Below are positions 20,492 to 29,076 of a DNA stretch of 64,000 bases, piece by piece. Each line of letters begins with the position of its first letter. The stretch's first letter is position 1. This stretch comes from Mycobacterium sp. 050128 (GTDB taxonomy: Bacteria; Actinomycetota; Actinomycetes; Mycobacteriales; Mycobacteriaceae): assembly GCF_036409155.1 (NCBI RefSeq), contig NZ_JAZGLW010000003.1:310001-374000 (forward strand), written 5' to 3'. A model generated the notes under the pieces. It had not been told where the DNA came from and did not search any database. It saw only the letters and a program-made list of their open reading frames with translations. The position numbers and the translations under genes are program-made.

Positions 20492-20782
20492 TTGGTGCTG
20501 TTCTTTCAGATCCTTGGGTTTGCGCTATTCATCTTTTGGCTGCTGCTTATCGCGCGGGTCGTCGTCGAGTTCATCCGCTCGTTCAGCCGTGATTGGCATC
20601 CCACCGGCATCACCGTGGTGATCCTGGAGATCATCATGTCGATCACGGATCCGCCGGTGAAACTGCTGCGTCGGCTGATCCCGCAGCTCACCATCGGGGC
20701 GGTCCGCTTTGACCTGTCCATCATGGTCCTTCTGCTGGTCGCGTTCATCGGCATGCAGCTCGCTTTCGGCGCTGCGGCGTGA
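20492..20782 (+). CDS. YggT family membrane protein
   Basis: 96 aa, two hydrophobic helices (about 3-22 and 74-92) around a conserved SITDPPVKLLRRLIPQLTIGAVRFDLS loop typical of YggT proteins. Start TTG 20492 or GTG 20495. A possible -10 TAAGGT lies at 20476-20481. Its location between sepF and wag31 suggests a role linked to division or polar growth, but the biochemical function is unknown. The 155-nt gap before it contains only short GC hairpins. Confidence 0.9.
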   Translation: MVLFFQILGFALFIFWLLLIARVVVEFIRSFSRDWHPTGITVVILEIIMSITDPPVKLLRRLIPQLTIGAVRFDLSIMVLLLVAFIGMQLAFGAAA

Positions 20783-21030
20783 GCCGCGTTATGTGTCGGC
20801 TGCTGTAAGCGACGGTTTGGCCACGGATCGGCCTCGGTTTGATGCGCGCGATTTGCAAATTCTAAGGATTGGGATTTTATGACTCTTAGTGTTTGAAATT
20901 GGTTCTTATTTATTGGGCTAATCGGCGACCGCCGGGTCTGGTGTGACAGGATGGGCGGCAGTTGCACAACCGCTGCCACTCCGTTCTACACTTTCGAGAA
21001 CGTTTGACGGGAACTTGAGGGGACGAAACA
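20783..21030 (+). promoter_or_regulatory. wag31 upstream region with an AT-rich island
   Basis: No gene fits here. Bases about 20850-20925 are strikingly AT-rich (for example GATTTTATGACTCTTAG and TTCTTATTTATTGGG), unlike the flanking DNA. It then returns to GC-rich sequence with an imperfect hairpin around GGCAGTTG-CAC-AACCGCTGCC. Most likely it carries the strong constitutive promoter expected for wag31; precise -10/-35 elements are uncertain. Confidence 0.45.
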
Positions 21031-21837
21031 ATGCCGCTTACACCAGCCGACGTCCACAATGTGGCGTTCAGTAAGCCGCCTATTGGCAAGCGCGGTTACA
21101 ACGAGGACGAGGTCGACGCGTTCCTCGACCTGGTGGAAAACGAGCTGACGCGGCTCATCGAAGAGAACTCCGATCTGCGCCAGCGGGTCGAGGAGCTGGA
21201 CCGCGAATTGGCCGCCGGTGGCGGCGCCGCTGCCGCCGCCCCTGCTGCTCAGCCCGCCCCTGTTGCCCCTGTCTTCGAGCCCGAGCCCGAGCCCGAGCCG
21301 GTCAAGGCGGCGCCCGCGCCGGCGGCCGCAACCGGGACCAACGAGGAGCAGGCCCTCAAGGCGGCCCGCGTGCTGAGCCTGGCCCAAGACACCGCGGACC
21401 GGCTCACCAGCACCGCGCAGGCCGAATCGGACAAGCTGTTGTCCGACGCTCGCGCCAACGCCGACCAGATCATGACCGAGGCCCGGCAGACCGCAGAAAC
21501 CACGGTCACCGAAGCCCGTCAGCGCGCCGACGCGATGCTGGCCGACGCGCAAACCCGCTCCGAGACGCAGTTGCGTCAGGCCCAGGAGAAGGCCGACGCC
21601 CTGCAGGCTGACGCCGAACGCAAGCACTCCGAGATCATGGGCACCATCAACCAGCAGCGCACCGTGCTGGAAGGCCGCCTCGAGCAGCTCCGCACCTTTG
21701 AACGCGAATACCGCACCCGCCTCAAGACCTACCTCGAGTCCCAGCTTGAGGAACTCGGCCAGCGCGGATCGGCGGCTCCCGTCGACTCCAGCGCCGATGC
21801 CGGTGGGTTCGACCAATTCAATCGGGGTAGTAACTAG
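21031..21837 (+). CDS. wag31: Polar growth protein Wag31 (DivIVA)
   Basis: 268 aa coiled-coil scaffold that marks the growing poles. DivIVA N-terminal domain with the membrane-inserting loop ([20 protein letters not shown]), first coiled coil (about 28-60), an Ala/Pro/Glu linker (61-100), and a long C-terminal coiled coil (about 105-245) ending [11 protein letters not shown]. The linker has no threonine between residues 61 and 100, so the PknA target Thr73 known in M. tuberculosis has no equivalent. ATG with GAGGGG upstream. Confidence 0.96.
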   Translation: MPLTPADVHNVAFSKPPIGKRGYNEDEVDAFLDLVENELTRLIEENSDLRQRVEELDRELAAGGGAAAAAPAAQPAPVAPVFEPEPEPEPVKAAPAPAAATGTNEEQALKAARVLSLAQDTADRLTSTAQAESDKLLSDARANADQIMTEARQTAETTVTEARQRADAMLADAQTRSETQLRQAQEKADALQADAERKHSEIMGTINQQRTVLEGRLEQLRTFEREYRTRLKTYLESQLEELGQRGSAAPVDSSADAGGFDQFNRGSN

Positions 21838-21846
21838 CGGGGAGTA

Positions 21847-21869
21847 GTGCCGGACGGCCTGTTCGGCAC
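21847..21869 (+). terminator. Hairpin after wag31
   Basis: GTGCCG (21847-21852) pairs with CGGCAC (21864-21869) over an 11-nt loop, followed by ACTTATTTG. A weak intrinsic terminator or attenuator between wag31 and the small membrane protein. Confidence 0.4.
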
Positions 21870-21920
21870 ACTTATTTGCACTGGACCTGGCAGTCCCGCC
21901 CCTCGGCTGGAGGATGACTG

Positions 21921-22223
21921 ATGCTGATCATTGCGCTGGTACTGGCCCTGATCGGGCTTGTTGCGCTGGTGTTCGCAGTCGTGACCAGCAACGAGCTGGT
22001 CGCCTGGGTATGCATCGGCGCCAGCGTCCTGGGTGTCGTGCTGCTGATCGTCGACGCGCTGCGGGAACGGCAGCGCCGTGACACAACTGACGAAGCCCAC
22101 GACGAGCAGCCGGCGGCGGACGAGGCAGTCGACTACCCGGAGGAAGTTCCGGACGAAACCGCTGAGCAGCCGGCCGACGAGACGGTCGCGGCCGACACCC
22201 GCGGCGAGGACCCGGCCAAGTAG
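21921..22223 (+). CDS. Small two-helix membrane protein (Rv2144c-type)
   Basis: 100 aa. Two hydrophobic helices (about 2-22 and 28-46) followed by an acidic Glu/Asp/Pro-rich tail. Conserved in position next to wag31 in mycobacteria; function unknown. AGGATG sits just before the ATG. Ends 2 nt before the convergent phosphoribosyltransferase gene. Confidence 0.85.
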   Translation: MLIIALVLALIGLVALVFAVVTSNELVAWVCIGASVLGVVLLIVDALRERQRRDTTDEAHDEQPAADEAVDYPEEVPDETAEQPADETVAADTRGEDPAK

Positions 22224-22225
22224 CC

Positions 22226-22903
22226 TCAGCGCGTCGGCGTACTCAGTAGCTGGCGCACCTCATCATCGCTGACCTGGCGAAAGTCGTCGTAGAACTGTCC
22301 TACGGCTTCGAATCCCGGTGGCATCGTGGTGCATACGACGTTGTCGGCCACCTGCGCGAGTTCGCGGCAGACCGACTGCGGCCCGACCGGGACGGCGACG
22401 ACGATGGACTCTGGCCCGGCGGCCCGAACAGCCCGGACGGCGGCCAGCATGCTGGCGCCGGTGGCGATGCCGTCGTCGACCAGGATCACGGTCTTGCCGT
22501 GCGGGTCGGCGATCGGGCGGCCACCCCGATACGCGTGTTCGCGGCGCGCCAGCTCGGCCGTCTCGCTCTCGATGACCTCGCGCACCTGCTCGTCGGTGAT
22601 GTGCAGGCTGGAGACCACGTTGTCGTTCATCACCACGCCGCCGCCGCTGGCCAGCGCGCCCATCGCGAGCTCCGACCAGCGCGGCACCCCCAGCTTGCGA
22701 ACCAGGAACACGTCGAGCTCGGCGGGTAGCGCCGAGGCGATCTCCCAGGCGACCGGAAGGCCGCCGCGCGCCAGGCCGAGCACCAGCACGTTGTCCTTGC
22801 CGCGGTAGGCCGTTAGCTGCTGGGCCAGCGCGCGGCCGGCGTCGTGGCGGTCGCGGAAGGATCGCGTCGCCCTGCGGCGCAGGTAGCCGTTTCGTGGGTT
22901 CAT
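22226..22903 (-). CDS. Phosphoribosyltransferase-domain protein (Rv2143-type)
   Basis: 225 aa type I PRT fold. PRPP-binding motif [14 protein letters not shown] (about residues 138-151) and the N-terminal [12 protein letters not shown] loop. The substrate is not evident: no hood domain of a known purine/pyrimidine salvage enzyme is recognisable. Its unusually basic N-terminus ([20 protein letters not shown]) is retained among mycobacterial paralogues. It converges on the wag31-side gene and marks the last conserved gene before the accessory block. Confidence 0.85.
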   Translation of the reverse strand: MNPRNGYLRRRATRSFRDRHDAGRALAQQLTAYRGKDNVLVLGLARGGLPVAWEIASALPAELDVFLVRKLGVPRWSELAMGALASGGGVVMNDNVVSSLHITDEQVREVIESETAELARREHAYRGGRPIADPHGKTVILVDDGIATGASMLAAVRAVRAAGPESIVVAVPVGPQSVCRELAQVADNVVCTTMPPGFEAVGQFYDDFRQVSDDEVRQLLSTPTR

Positions 22904-23224
22904 GGGTCGTAGTCAGCCTACTCCGGAGCCGCAATTCTCCCGAGGAACCGGACCGAATTGGTCGAATAGTGTTGTGCTTCAAGGGAATTAGATGCCAGGG
23001 CGGAGTCTGCTGGCGCCGTTCGGCCGGTCATTGCCGTGTCGTTGCGCCCGCCTCTGAGCGAGGATCGCCGTGAGCGCACACTGGTGAAATATCTTGTGTC
23101 ACTTTGGTTCCAGCCACCTGCGACACGGGTTGAGGTCTTTGATTCGAGTCGTTGAACTGCCAGCTTTCTGACCCTAGCGAATGACCTGCGCTGGCATCTG
23201 GTGGTGCGCCTCGATCGGGCTGGG
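22904..23224. other. Intergenic stretch, no gene found
   Basis: About 320 nt between the 5' end of the phosphoribosyltransferase gene and the 3' end of mmpL (both minus strand). No credible ORF or hairpin terminator. It is the left boundary of the accessory block; I found no copy of the tRNA-Leu 3' end here by eye. Confidence 0.5.
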
Positions 23225-26113
23225 TCACGCCCGTCGGGGTCCGGGGTCCAGCAGGCGTCGCACGGAGATGCGGGAGCCGTAAGGCTGCAACATCTGGCTG
23301 GCCGGTCGAGTACGCACATTCAGTGGCCACCAGAACCAGCGACCGAGGAGGGCGGCGACTGACGGTGTCATGAACGACCGCACGATCAGCGTGTCGAACA
23401 TCAGCCCGAGGCCGATGGTGGTGCCGAGTTGGCCGAGCATCACGAGGTCGCTGACGATGAAGGAGGACATGGTGGCGGCGAACACCAGGCCTGCCGCGGT
23501 GACGACGCCGCCGGTACCGGACATCGCGCGGATGTTGCCGGTCTTGAGTCCCGCGTGCAGCTCCTCCTTGAAGCGGGAGATCAGCAGCAGGTTGTAGTCG
23601 GCCCCCACCGCCAACAGCAGCATGACGGCCAGTGGCACGATCACCCAATAGAGCTGGACGCCGAAGATGTACTGCCACACCAGGATGGACAGCCCTATCG
23701 ATGCGCCCAGGGATAGCGCGACGGTGCCGACGATGACCAGCGCGGCGATCAGGCTCCTGGTGATGAAGATCATGATGAGGAGAATGAGGCTGATCCCGGC
23801 CAGCGCGGAGATCATCAGGTCGTACGTCGCGCCCTCCCGAATGTCCTTGTAGGTCGCTGCGGTTCCCGCGATGTAGATCTTCGCGTCCGACAACGGGGTG
23901 GCCTTGAGGGCATCGAACGCTGCGTTCCTGAGCGGGTCGATGTGCGAGATCCCTTCCGGCGTAGCGGGATTACCCTCATGGGTGATGGTCATGCGTAGCG
24001 CATGTCCGTCCGGCGACATGAACAGTTTGAGGCCGCGCTTGAAGTCCGGGTTGCCGAATGCTTCGGGGGGCAGGTAGAAGGAGTCGTCGTTCTTGGCGTC
24101 GTCGAAGGCCTTGCCCAGCGCGGTCGCGGTCTTCAGCGCCTCCGCCGTCTGCGCATCGATGCCGGCGGTGGTGGCGTAGTTCGACTGGAGAAGGTCGCGG
24201 TTGGCTTGCTGAACGGCGAGTTGGGGCGGAATGAGGGCTTCCAGCTGCGGTTGCAGGGCGTTGAGTTTGTCCAGGCTCGCGGTGATCGTCGCGAACTTGT
24301 CGGCGAGCTCGCTGACGCCGTCGATGGATTCAAAGACCGATCGCAGTGCCGCACACAAGGGGATGTTGAAACAGTGTTTCTCCCAATAGAAGTAGCTGCG
24401 CAATGGCCGGAAGAAGTCGTCGAAATTGGCGAGGTGGTCGCGGACCTGATTGATCGTGTCGACGGTGTCGTGGAATGCCCGGGTCTGGTCGTCGGTGGCA
24501 GCGGCGCTTTCTTTCTGCAGCACCAGTTGTCGTTGCAGGATGTCGATCGACTTGGAGGTTTCGTCGACCTGTTTGAGGATGTCCCGGGCCCTAGCCTGCT
24601 GGTAGCTGAGGTTCATGATGCTGCTCGCGCTGGACGCGCTGATCTGAAACGGGATGGAGCTGTGGCTGATTGGCGTGCCCAGCGGTCGGGTGATCGACTG
24701 CACTAAGGCGATGCCAGGGGCGTGCAGCACGGCCTTGGCCGCCCGTTCCAGCAGGATCATGTCCGCGGGGTTGCGCATGTCGTGGTCGGATTCGATCATC
24801 AGCAGCTCAGGATTGAGCCGGGCTTCGGAGAAGTGGCGTTCGGCGGCCGCGTAGCCGACGACGGCAGGCGCCGATGCCGGCAGATAGGGGCGTCCGTCGA
24901 AGCTGGTCTTGTATCCGGGCAGCGCGAGTAAGCCGATCAGGGCCAGCGCGATCGACGCGACGAGGATGGGACCGGGCCACCGCACGATGACGGTGCCGAT
25001 GCGACGCCAGCCGCGAGTGCGTGTCTTGCGCTTGGGGTCCATCAGCCCGAAGTGGCTGGCCATCACCAGCATGGCGGGGCCCAGGGTGAGCGCGGCCGCC
25101 AGCGCCACGAGCACGCCGAGGGCGGCGGGCAGGCCAAGGCTTTGGAAGTAGGGCAATCGGGTGAAGTGGAGGCAGGCCACCGCGCCGGCGATGGTCAGCC
25201 CGGAGCCGACGATGACGTGGATGGTCCCGCGGAACATGGTGTAGTACGCCGCTTCTCGCTCTTCACCGGCGGAGCGGGCTTCCTGATAGCGCCCGACGAC
25301 GAAGATTGCATAGTCGGTGCCCGCGGCGATCGCCAGCAGGGTCAGCAGGTTCGTCGTGTAGGTCGACAGGCTGATGATCCCGGAGTGCGCGAGGAAGGCG
25401 ACGACCCCACGGGCGGCGGACAGTTCGACCAGGACGGTCACGAGCATCAGGATCATGGTGACCAGCGAGCGGTAGACGATGAGCAGCATCACCGCGATGA
25501 CCAGAAAGGTGACGGCGGTGATTTCGACGGTGCCCGCGCTGCCGACCTCGAACTGATCGGTGGTCAGTGGCGCCGCACCGGTGACATAGGCCGTGACGCC
25601 CGGCGGTGGCGGGGTGTTGGCCACGACGTTGCGGATGGAGTCGACCGATTCGTTGGACTGCGATTCACCCTGGTTGCCCCGCAGATACAACTGCACGAGA
25701 GCGGCTTTGCCGTCCTTGCTTTGCGCGCCCGCCGCGGTGATCGGATCCCCCCAGAAGTCCTGGATGTGTTCGACGTGGACGGTGTCCGCAGCCAACTTCT
25801 TAACCAGGACGTCGTAGAACTTGTGGGCGTCGGCGCCGAGGGGTTGGTCGCCTTCCAGGACGATCATCGCGTTGCTGTCGGAGTCGAACTCGCCGAAGAC
25901 CTGACCGATGTGCTTCATCGCCTTCAGCGACGGCGAGACCGGCGAGCTCTGCGCCACCGTGTGGACCGCTCCCACGGCCTCCAGTGTTGGGATGAGGACG
26001 TTCGTCAGGGCGGCGACGACGACCCAGAGGATCGCGATGGGGATGGCGAGGTGACGGATGGTGCGAGCGATCCTCGAGTGCTGGACCGGGTCCTCGACGC
26101 GGTGCTCGCTCAT
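23225..26113 (-). CDS. MmpL family RND transporter
   Basis: 962 aa RND permease that exports lipids, siderophores or drugs in mycobacteria. Twelve predicted helices in the MmpL pattern: one helix near residues 20-45, a large periplasmic loop, five helices, a long second loop rich in coiled coil (about 425-700), then five helices. The proton-relay Asp-Tyr pairs are present (AAGTDYAIF and VGADYNLLL). The loop starting SPSLKAMKHIGQVFGEFDSDSN resembles the MmpL4/MmpL5 group. ATG overlaps the mmpS stop (ATGA). Substrate not predictable. Confidence 0.93.
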   Translation of the reverse strand: MSEHRVEDPVQHSRIARTIRHLAIPIAILWVVVAALTNVLIPTLEAVGAVHTVAQSSPVSPSLKAMKHIGQVFGEFDSDSNAMIVLEGDQPLGADAHKFYDVLVKKLAADTVHVEHIQDFWGDPITAAGAQSKDGKAALVQLYLRGNQGESQSNESVDSIRNVVANTPPPPGVTAYVTGAAPLTTDQFEVGSAGTVEITAVTFLVIAVMLLIVYRSLVTMILMLVTVLVELSAARGVVAFLAHSGIISLSTYTTNLLTLLAIAAGTDYAIFVVGRYQEARSAGEEREAAYYTMFRGTIHVIVGSGLTIAGAVACLHFTRLPYFQSLGLPAALGVLVALAAALTLGPAMLVMASHFGLMDPKRKTRTRGWRRIGTVIVRWPGPILVASIALALIGLLALPGYKTSFDGRPYLPASAPAVVGYAAAERHFSEARLNPELLMIESDHDMRNPADMILLERAAKAVLHAPGIALVQSITRPLGTPISHSSIPFQISASSASSIMNLSYQQARARDILKQVDETSKSIDILQRQLVLQKESAAATDDQTRAFHDTVDTINQVRDHLANFDDFFRPLRSYFYWEKHCFNIPLCAALRSVFESIDGVSELADKFATITASLDKLNALQPQLEALIPPQLAVQQANRDLLQSNYATTAGIDAQTAEALKTATALGKAFDDAKNDDSFYLPPEAFGNPDFKRGLKLFMSPDGHALRMTITHEGNPATPEGISHIDPLRNAAFDALKATPLSDAKIYIAGTAATYKDIREGATYDLMISALAGISLILLIMIFITRSLIAALVIVGTVALSLGASIGLSILVWQYIFGVQLYWVIVPLAVMLLLAVGADYNLLLISRFKEELHAGLKTGNIRAMSGTGGVVTAAGLVFAATMSSFIVSDLVMLGQLGTTIGLGLMFDTLIVRSFMTPSVAALLGRWFWWPLNVRTRPASQMLQPYGSRISVRRLLDPGPRRA

Positions 26114-26562
26114 GCGGACTTGTCCAGACAGGCAATGTAGCCGTTCACGTTGTTGGTGGACCTTTCGACCTTGACGATGCCGTTGACGGTGATGCGGCAG
26201 GTGAGGGTGAGAGAGTCTGCATCCCCTTGCGCACGGAGATCGGCGAAAAGGGTGGGGTCGGTCGTCGTCAGCAGGTGTGACCAGGGCAGCGTCGTATCGT
26301 CGACGCGCTGGGGCTGGGCGTGTTCGTCCAGGTAGTTGATGGTCGCCACCGCCCCGGGACTGCCGACGACTTCGAACAGGACCTGCTTGGGGTCGTAGTT
26401 ACTGTTCTCGATGGAGTCGGCGCGCGGCCACGACACCACGTCGTTCGAACCGAAGATGCCGTGCAGCCGATACACGCCGAAACCCGCAAGCGTCACGACG
26501 AGCACCGTCACGATCACCGTCCAACGTCGCCTCACGATGCCGCCGATCGAAAACCGGGTCAT
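26110..26562 (-). CDS. MmpS family accessory membrane protein
   Basis: 150 aa. Basic N-terminus, one membrane helix (about 13-33), and an extracytoplasmic beta-rich domain with the MmpS pattern YDPKQVLFEVVGSPG..INYLDEHAQPQRVDDTTLPW and a cysteine pair (LTCRI ... YIACLDK). Start at ATG 26562 (MTRFSIGGIVRRRW); the frame is open further upstream but reads through the operator region. MmpS proteins assemble with the MmpL encoded downstream. Divergent from the TetR gene at 26831. Confidence 0.9.
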   Translation of the reverse strand: MTRFSIGGIVRRRWTVIVTVLVVTLAGFGVYRLHGIFGSNDVVSWPRADSIENSNYDPKQVLFEVVGSPGAVATINYLDEHAQPQRVDDTTLPWSHLLTTTDPTLFADLRAQGDADSLTLTCRITVNGIVKVERSTNNVNGYIACLDKSA

Positions 26563-26672
26563 CCGTGCGCCTTTCGACTGTGTGCGCGGTGATCTCCCGG
26601 CGATGCCCAGAGCCCGACGAGGCAGACCAAGGCGTGGGCGGGTCGAGTACGCATCCGGACTTACCTCCAAAA

Positions 26673-26694
26673 TAGGTGAGGTAACTAACCTAAC
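26673..26694. promoter_or_regulatory. Operator-like site in the mmpS-tetR gap
   Basis: TAGGTGAGGTAACTAACCTAAC; its core AGGT-AACTA-ACCT (26679-26691) is an inverted repeat. It lies about 110 nt upstream of mmpS. The first 13 bases match 11 of 13 in the site before the methyltransferase gene (55639-55651). Confidence 0.55.
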
Positions 26695-26796
26695 ATCTGG
26701 AGGCACCGGCGGGTGCTGCGAGTAACCCGGATTGGATGATCAGCGCGTCTTCGCAGCCTGACTGCAAAGCGGGATCGCCGTTGAGTGCTACGCTTT

Positions 26797-26815
26797 TTAG
26801 TAAGTCAACTAACTC
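26797..26815. promoter_or_regulatory. Operator-like site next to the tetR start
   Basis: TTAGTAAGTCAACTAACTC, with TTAGT and ACTAA as inverted arms six bases apart. It ends 15 nt before the TetR start codon, a position suited to autorepression. On the other strand it reads GTTAGTTGACTTA, half-sites shared with 55633-55651. Confidence 0.55.
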
Positions 26816-26830
26816 ATAAAGGCGGTGAAC

Positions 26831-27439
26831 ATGGTCGTGACGCACCGGTCACAGGGAGCCCTGAAACGTCAGCGGCTGATCGAAAGTGCTCGCCGGATGA
26901 TCTACCACCAAGGTGTCGAGCGGACGACGTTGGCCGACGTCGCCACGGAGGCCGACGTGGCCGCCGGGAACATCTTTTACTACTTCAGGACAAAGGACGA
27001 GTTGGTCGACGCGATCGTCGAGGGCTATTCCGGGGAAGGCGCCGAGCTGCTCGCTCGTCTGGATCGGCGACGGACGCCGCGCGCGCGTCTGAAGGGTCTC
27101 GTCAAGGAGCTCGACGCCGCCCGCGATTCCATCTCGCAGTACGGGTGCAAGATCGGAACGCTCGCCTCCGAGCTGAACAAGCGATGCGGGACTGAAGCGT
27201 CCGCCGGTAGTCAGGAGCTGTTGGGTTCGGTAGTCGACTGGGCCGAGCGGCAATTCCGGGAGATGGGCCGACCCGACGCGCGCGATCTGGCGGTCACGTT
27301 GATCGCCGCCTACCAGGGCATCGCTGTGCTCACCCACTCCCTGCGCGATCCCGACTTGATGCACCGGCAGAGCCGGCGGCTACTGCGTTGGATTGACGAC
27401 GTCGCCGACCGTCAGGCCGAGGCCGCACCTTTGCCATGA
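26831..27439 (+). CDS. TetR family regulator, divergent from mmpS-mmpL
   Basis: About 202 aa. N-terminal helix-turn-helix domain: RLIESARRMIYHQGVERTTL, ADVATEADVAAGNIFYYF, TKDELVDAIV. The C-terminal domain resembles TetR_C proteins with the AcrR/NemR-like pattern (CKIGTLASELN). ATG 26831 is preceded by AAAGGCGG; an in-frame GTG at 26825 is an alternative. Most likely represses itself and the mmpS-mmpL pair through the two operator-like sites in the gap. Confidence 0.92.
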   Translation: MVVTHRSQGALKRQRLIESARRMIYHQGVERTTLADVATEADVAAGNIFYYFRTKDELVDAIVEGYSGEGAELLARLDRRRTPRARLKGLVKELDAARDSISQYGCKIGTLASELNKRCGTEASAGSQELLGSVVDWAERQFREMGRPDARDLAVTLIAAYQGIAVLTHSLRDPDLMHRQSRRLLRWIDDVADRQAEAAPLP

Positions 27440-27631
27440 GCAGCCACCTCAGACCCAGCCGCTGCGCCGGCCGACGTGACCACTGTGGTATCGACCCACT
27501 ACGCCTGGCCCGTCGGCGCTCAGAGCTTCGCTGCCGACGCATCGGGCCTTCCAGCCAAGCCCATATTTGTATCTATCTGTGCACCCCGCGCGGGTAGGAC
27601 TGCCAGTCGAACACCTGGAGAGGACCACGAA

Positions 27632-27937
27632 ATGAAGGCATCCATCGACGGGATCGTCATCGCCGATGCACCGGACTCGGACCTGATCGAAATCGAGGGC
27701 AACTACTATTTCCCGCCCTCGTCGCTGGACGCTGCGTTGTTCAGCAACAGCCCGACTTCCTACACGTGCCCGTGGAAGGGGCACGCTCAGTATCACGACG
27801 TATCGATAGATGGTTCGACCCATCACGATGCCGCGTGGAGTTATCCCGACCCGTACCCATCCTCGTTTGAGCGAGTCGGCCGTGACTACAGCACCTACGG
27901 CGCCTTTGACCAGGTTCAAGTGACGATCGGTGAGTGA
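27632..27937 (+). CDS. DUF427 domain protein
   Basis: 101 aa, complete domain: MKASIDGIVIADAPDSDLIEIEGNYYFP at the N-terminus, the conserved TSYTCPWKGHAQYHDVSI core with a single Cys, and the WSYPDPYPSSFERVGRDY ending. DUF427 proteins are small beta-fold proteins of unknown function, common in actinobacteria. GAGAGGACC before ATG 27632 fixes this start; an upstream GTG at 27476 would add an unconserved extension. The 190 nt before it hold no gene. Confidence 0.87.
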   Translation: MKASIDGIVIADAPDSDLIEIEGNYYFPPSSLDAALFSNSPTSYTCPWKGHAQYHDVSIDGSTHHDAAWSYPDPYPSSFERVGRDYSTYGAFDQVQVTIGE

Positions 27938-28292
27938 ATGCCTTTCGGAGCAACAAACCGCACTCTTTTTTGCGCCGCGCACATCAGGAATAACCATGCC
28001 CTTCAAATCCACTGCCAACGATGCAGGAGGTCCAGGCAGTAATCAATGAAATCGGTTCCCTAACAAGGAAACTCGCGGCGAGTGCCGGCACCGACACGAC
28101 CCCGCTGCACCACACGCTGGACAACCGAGTGAACCCCTTCCTGGGCAGGTTCCTCTCGCGCCGCACCCTCGCATCCCGGGGTGAACCCACCGCGGCGCCT
28201 AATTCACCCGGCAGTGGACGGCGACCCACCAACCCAAGCCGCATGTTTTCGCAATCGAGGGTCGATAGCCCTCACGACGACAAGGAGTCTGG
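27938..28292. other. Intergenic stretch, no supported gene
   Basis: 355 nt between the DUF427 and RidA-like genes. A 91-codon frame from 28021 begins with a plausible helix (MQEVQAVINEIGSLTRKLAAS) but lacks a ribosome-binding site and turns low-complexity Pro/Ser/Arg-rich; possibly a decayed fragment. Confidence 0.4.
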
Positions 28293-28703
28293 ATGACCAT
28301 CACTTTGACGAACCCGCAAGGCTTGCCCAAGGTCGACTTTCACCGCCAGGTGTCGATCGCGACCGGTTCCAGGCTCGTGTTCATGGCCGGGCAGGTCGCC
28401 TGGGATGCCGACGGGGCGCTGGTCGGCGTGGGTGACCTCGCCGCGCAGGTCGAGCAGTGTTATCTCAACGTCGGCGCCGCCCTCGCCGAGGTAGGCGGCT
28501 CCTTTGCCGACATCGCGAAATTGACCATCTATGTGGTGGATTGGACTGTGGACAAGATGCCTTTGGTGGAGAAGGGCCGCACCCAGGCCTGCGCCAAACT
28601 CGGTGTCGACACGTTCCTGTCGCCGGGCACGTTGATCGGTGTCGCCGCGTTGTTCGTCCCCGAGCACCTCGTCGAGGTGGAGGCGATCGCGGTTCTCGAT
28701 TAG
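28293..28703 (+). CDS. RidA/YjgF/YER057c-UK114 family protein
   Basis: 136 aa, full family length. Conserved GSRLVFMAGQVAWDADG strand, a NVGAALAEVGGSFADIAKLTIYVVD helix-strand, and the VEVEAIAVL end. Canonical RidA imine deaminases carry an arginine (Arg105 in E. coli) in the PARS-like segment; here the aligned segment is SPGTLIGVA, without Arg, placing it in a divergent Rid subgroup of unknown activity. AAGGAG lies at the right distance from ATG 28293. Confidence 0.9.
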   Translation: MTITLTNPQGLPKVDFHRQVSIATGSRLVFMAGQVAWDADGALVGVGDLAAQVEQCYLNVGAALAEVGGSFADIAKLTIYVVDWTVDKMPLVEKGRTQACAKLGVDTFLSPGTLIGVAALFVPEHLVEVEAIAVLD

Positions 28704-28806
28704 CAAGGCTCGTCGGCGGTGAGGCTAGTGCGACGCAGACTGGCCGCCACACCTCGAAGCCGGCCCCTGGCCAGAACGGTGGCAACACCGAAAGGATAAA
28801 GAAGCG

Positions 28807-29076
28807 ATGGACTTCCTAGTTCGCGTGGACGTTGCCCGCGCCTACGCGCTACCCGAGGACGAACGTTCGGCTCTGATCGAACGTGAACGGTCCAGGGGCC
28901 GAGAGCTGCTGTCACAGGGCGTGATTCGGCAGCTCTGGCGGTTGCCTGGTACCCGGACCAACATCGGGATCTGGTCAGCCGCTGATGCCGACGCCTTGGA
29001 GGAGGCGCTTGCCAGCCTGCCGATCCGATCGTATGCCGAGATTCACGTCACCGCACTAGCCACCTTCACCCCGTGA
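28807..29076 (+). CDS. Muconolactone isomerase-like small protein
   Basis: 89 aa alpha/beta ferredoxin-like fold of the muconolactone delta-isomerase (MIase) family: MDFLVRVDV first strand, ERERSRGRELLSQGVIRQLWRLPG helix and turn, and an SLPIRSYAEIHVTALA final strand. No catechol-pathway genes accompany it, so it is more likely a stand-alone homologue than a true beta-ketoadipate enzyme. AAAGGATAAAG precedes ATG 28807. About 100 nt after the RidA-like gene, same strand. Confidence 0.85.
   Translation: MDFLVRVDVARAYALPEDERSALIERERSRGRELLSQGVIRQLWRLPGTRTNIGIWSAADADALEEALASLPIRSYAEIHVTALATFTP

Noticed and set aside
25052..26140. 362-codon plus-strand ORF opposite mmpL
   Set aside because: Gly/Arg/Asp-rich antisense translation of mmpL with no motif.
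28021..28296. 91-codon plus-strand ORF before the RidA-like gene
   Set aside because: No ribosome-binding site and a low-complexity second half; not enough to call a gene.
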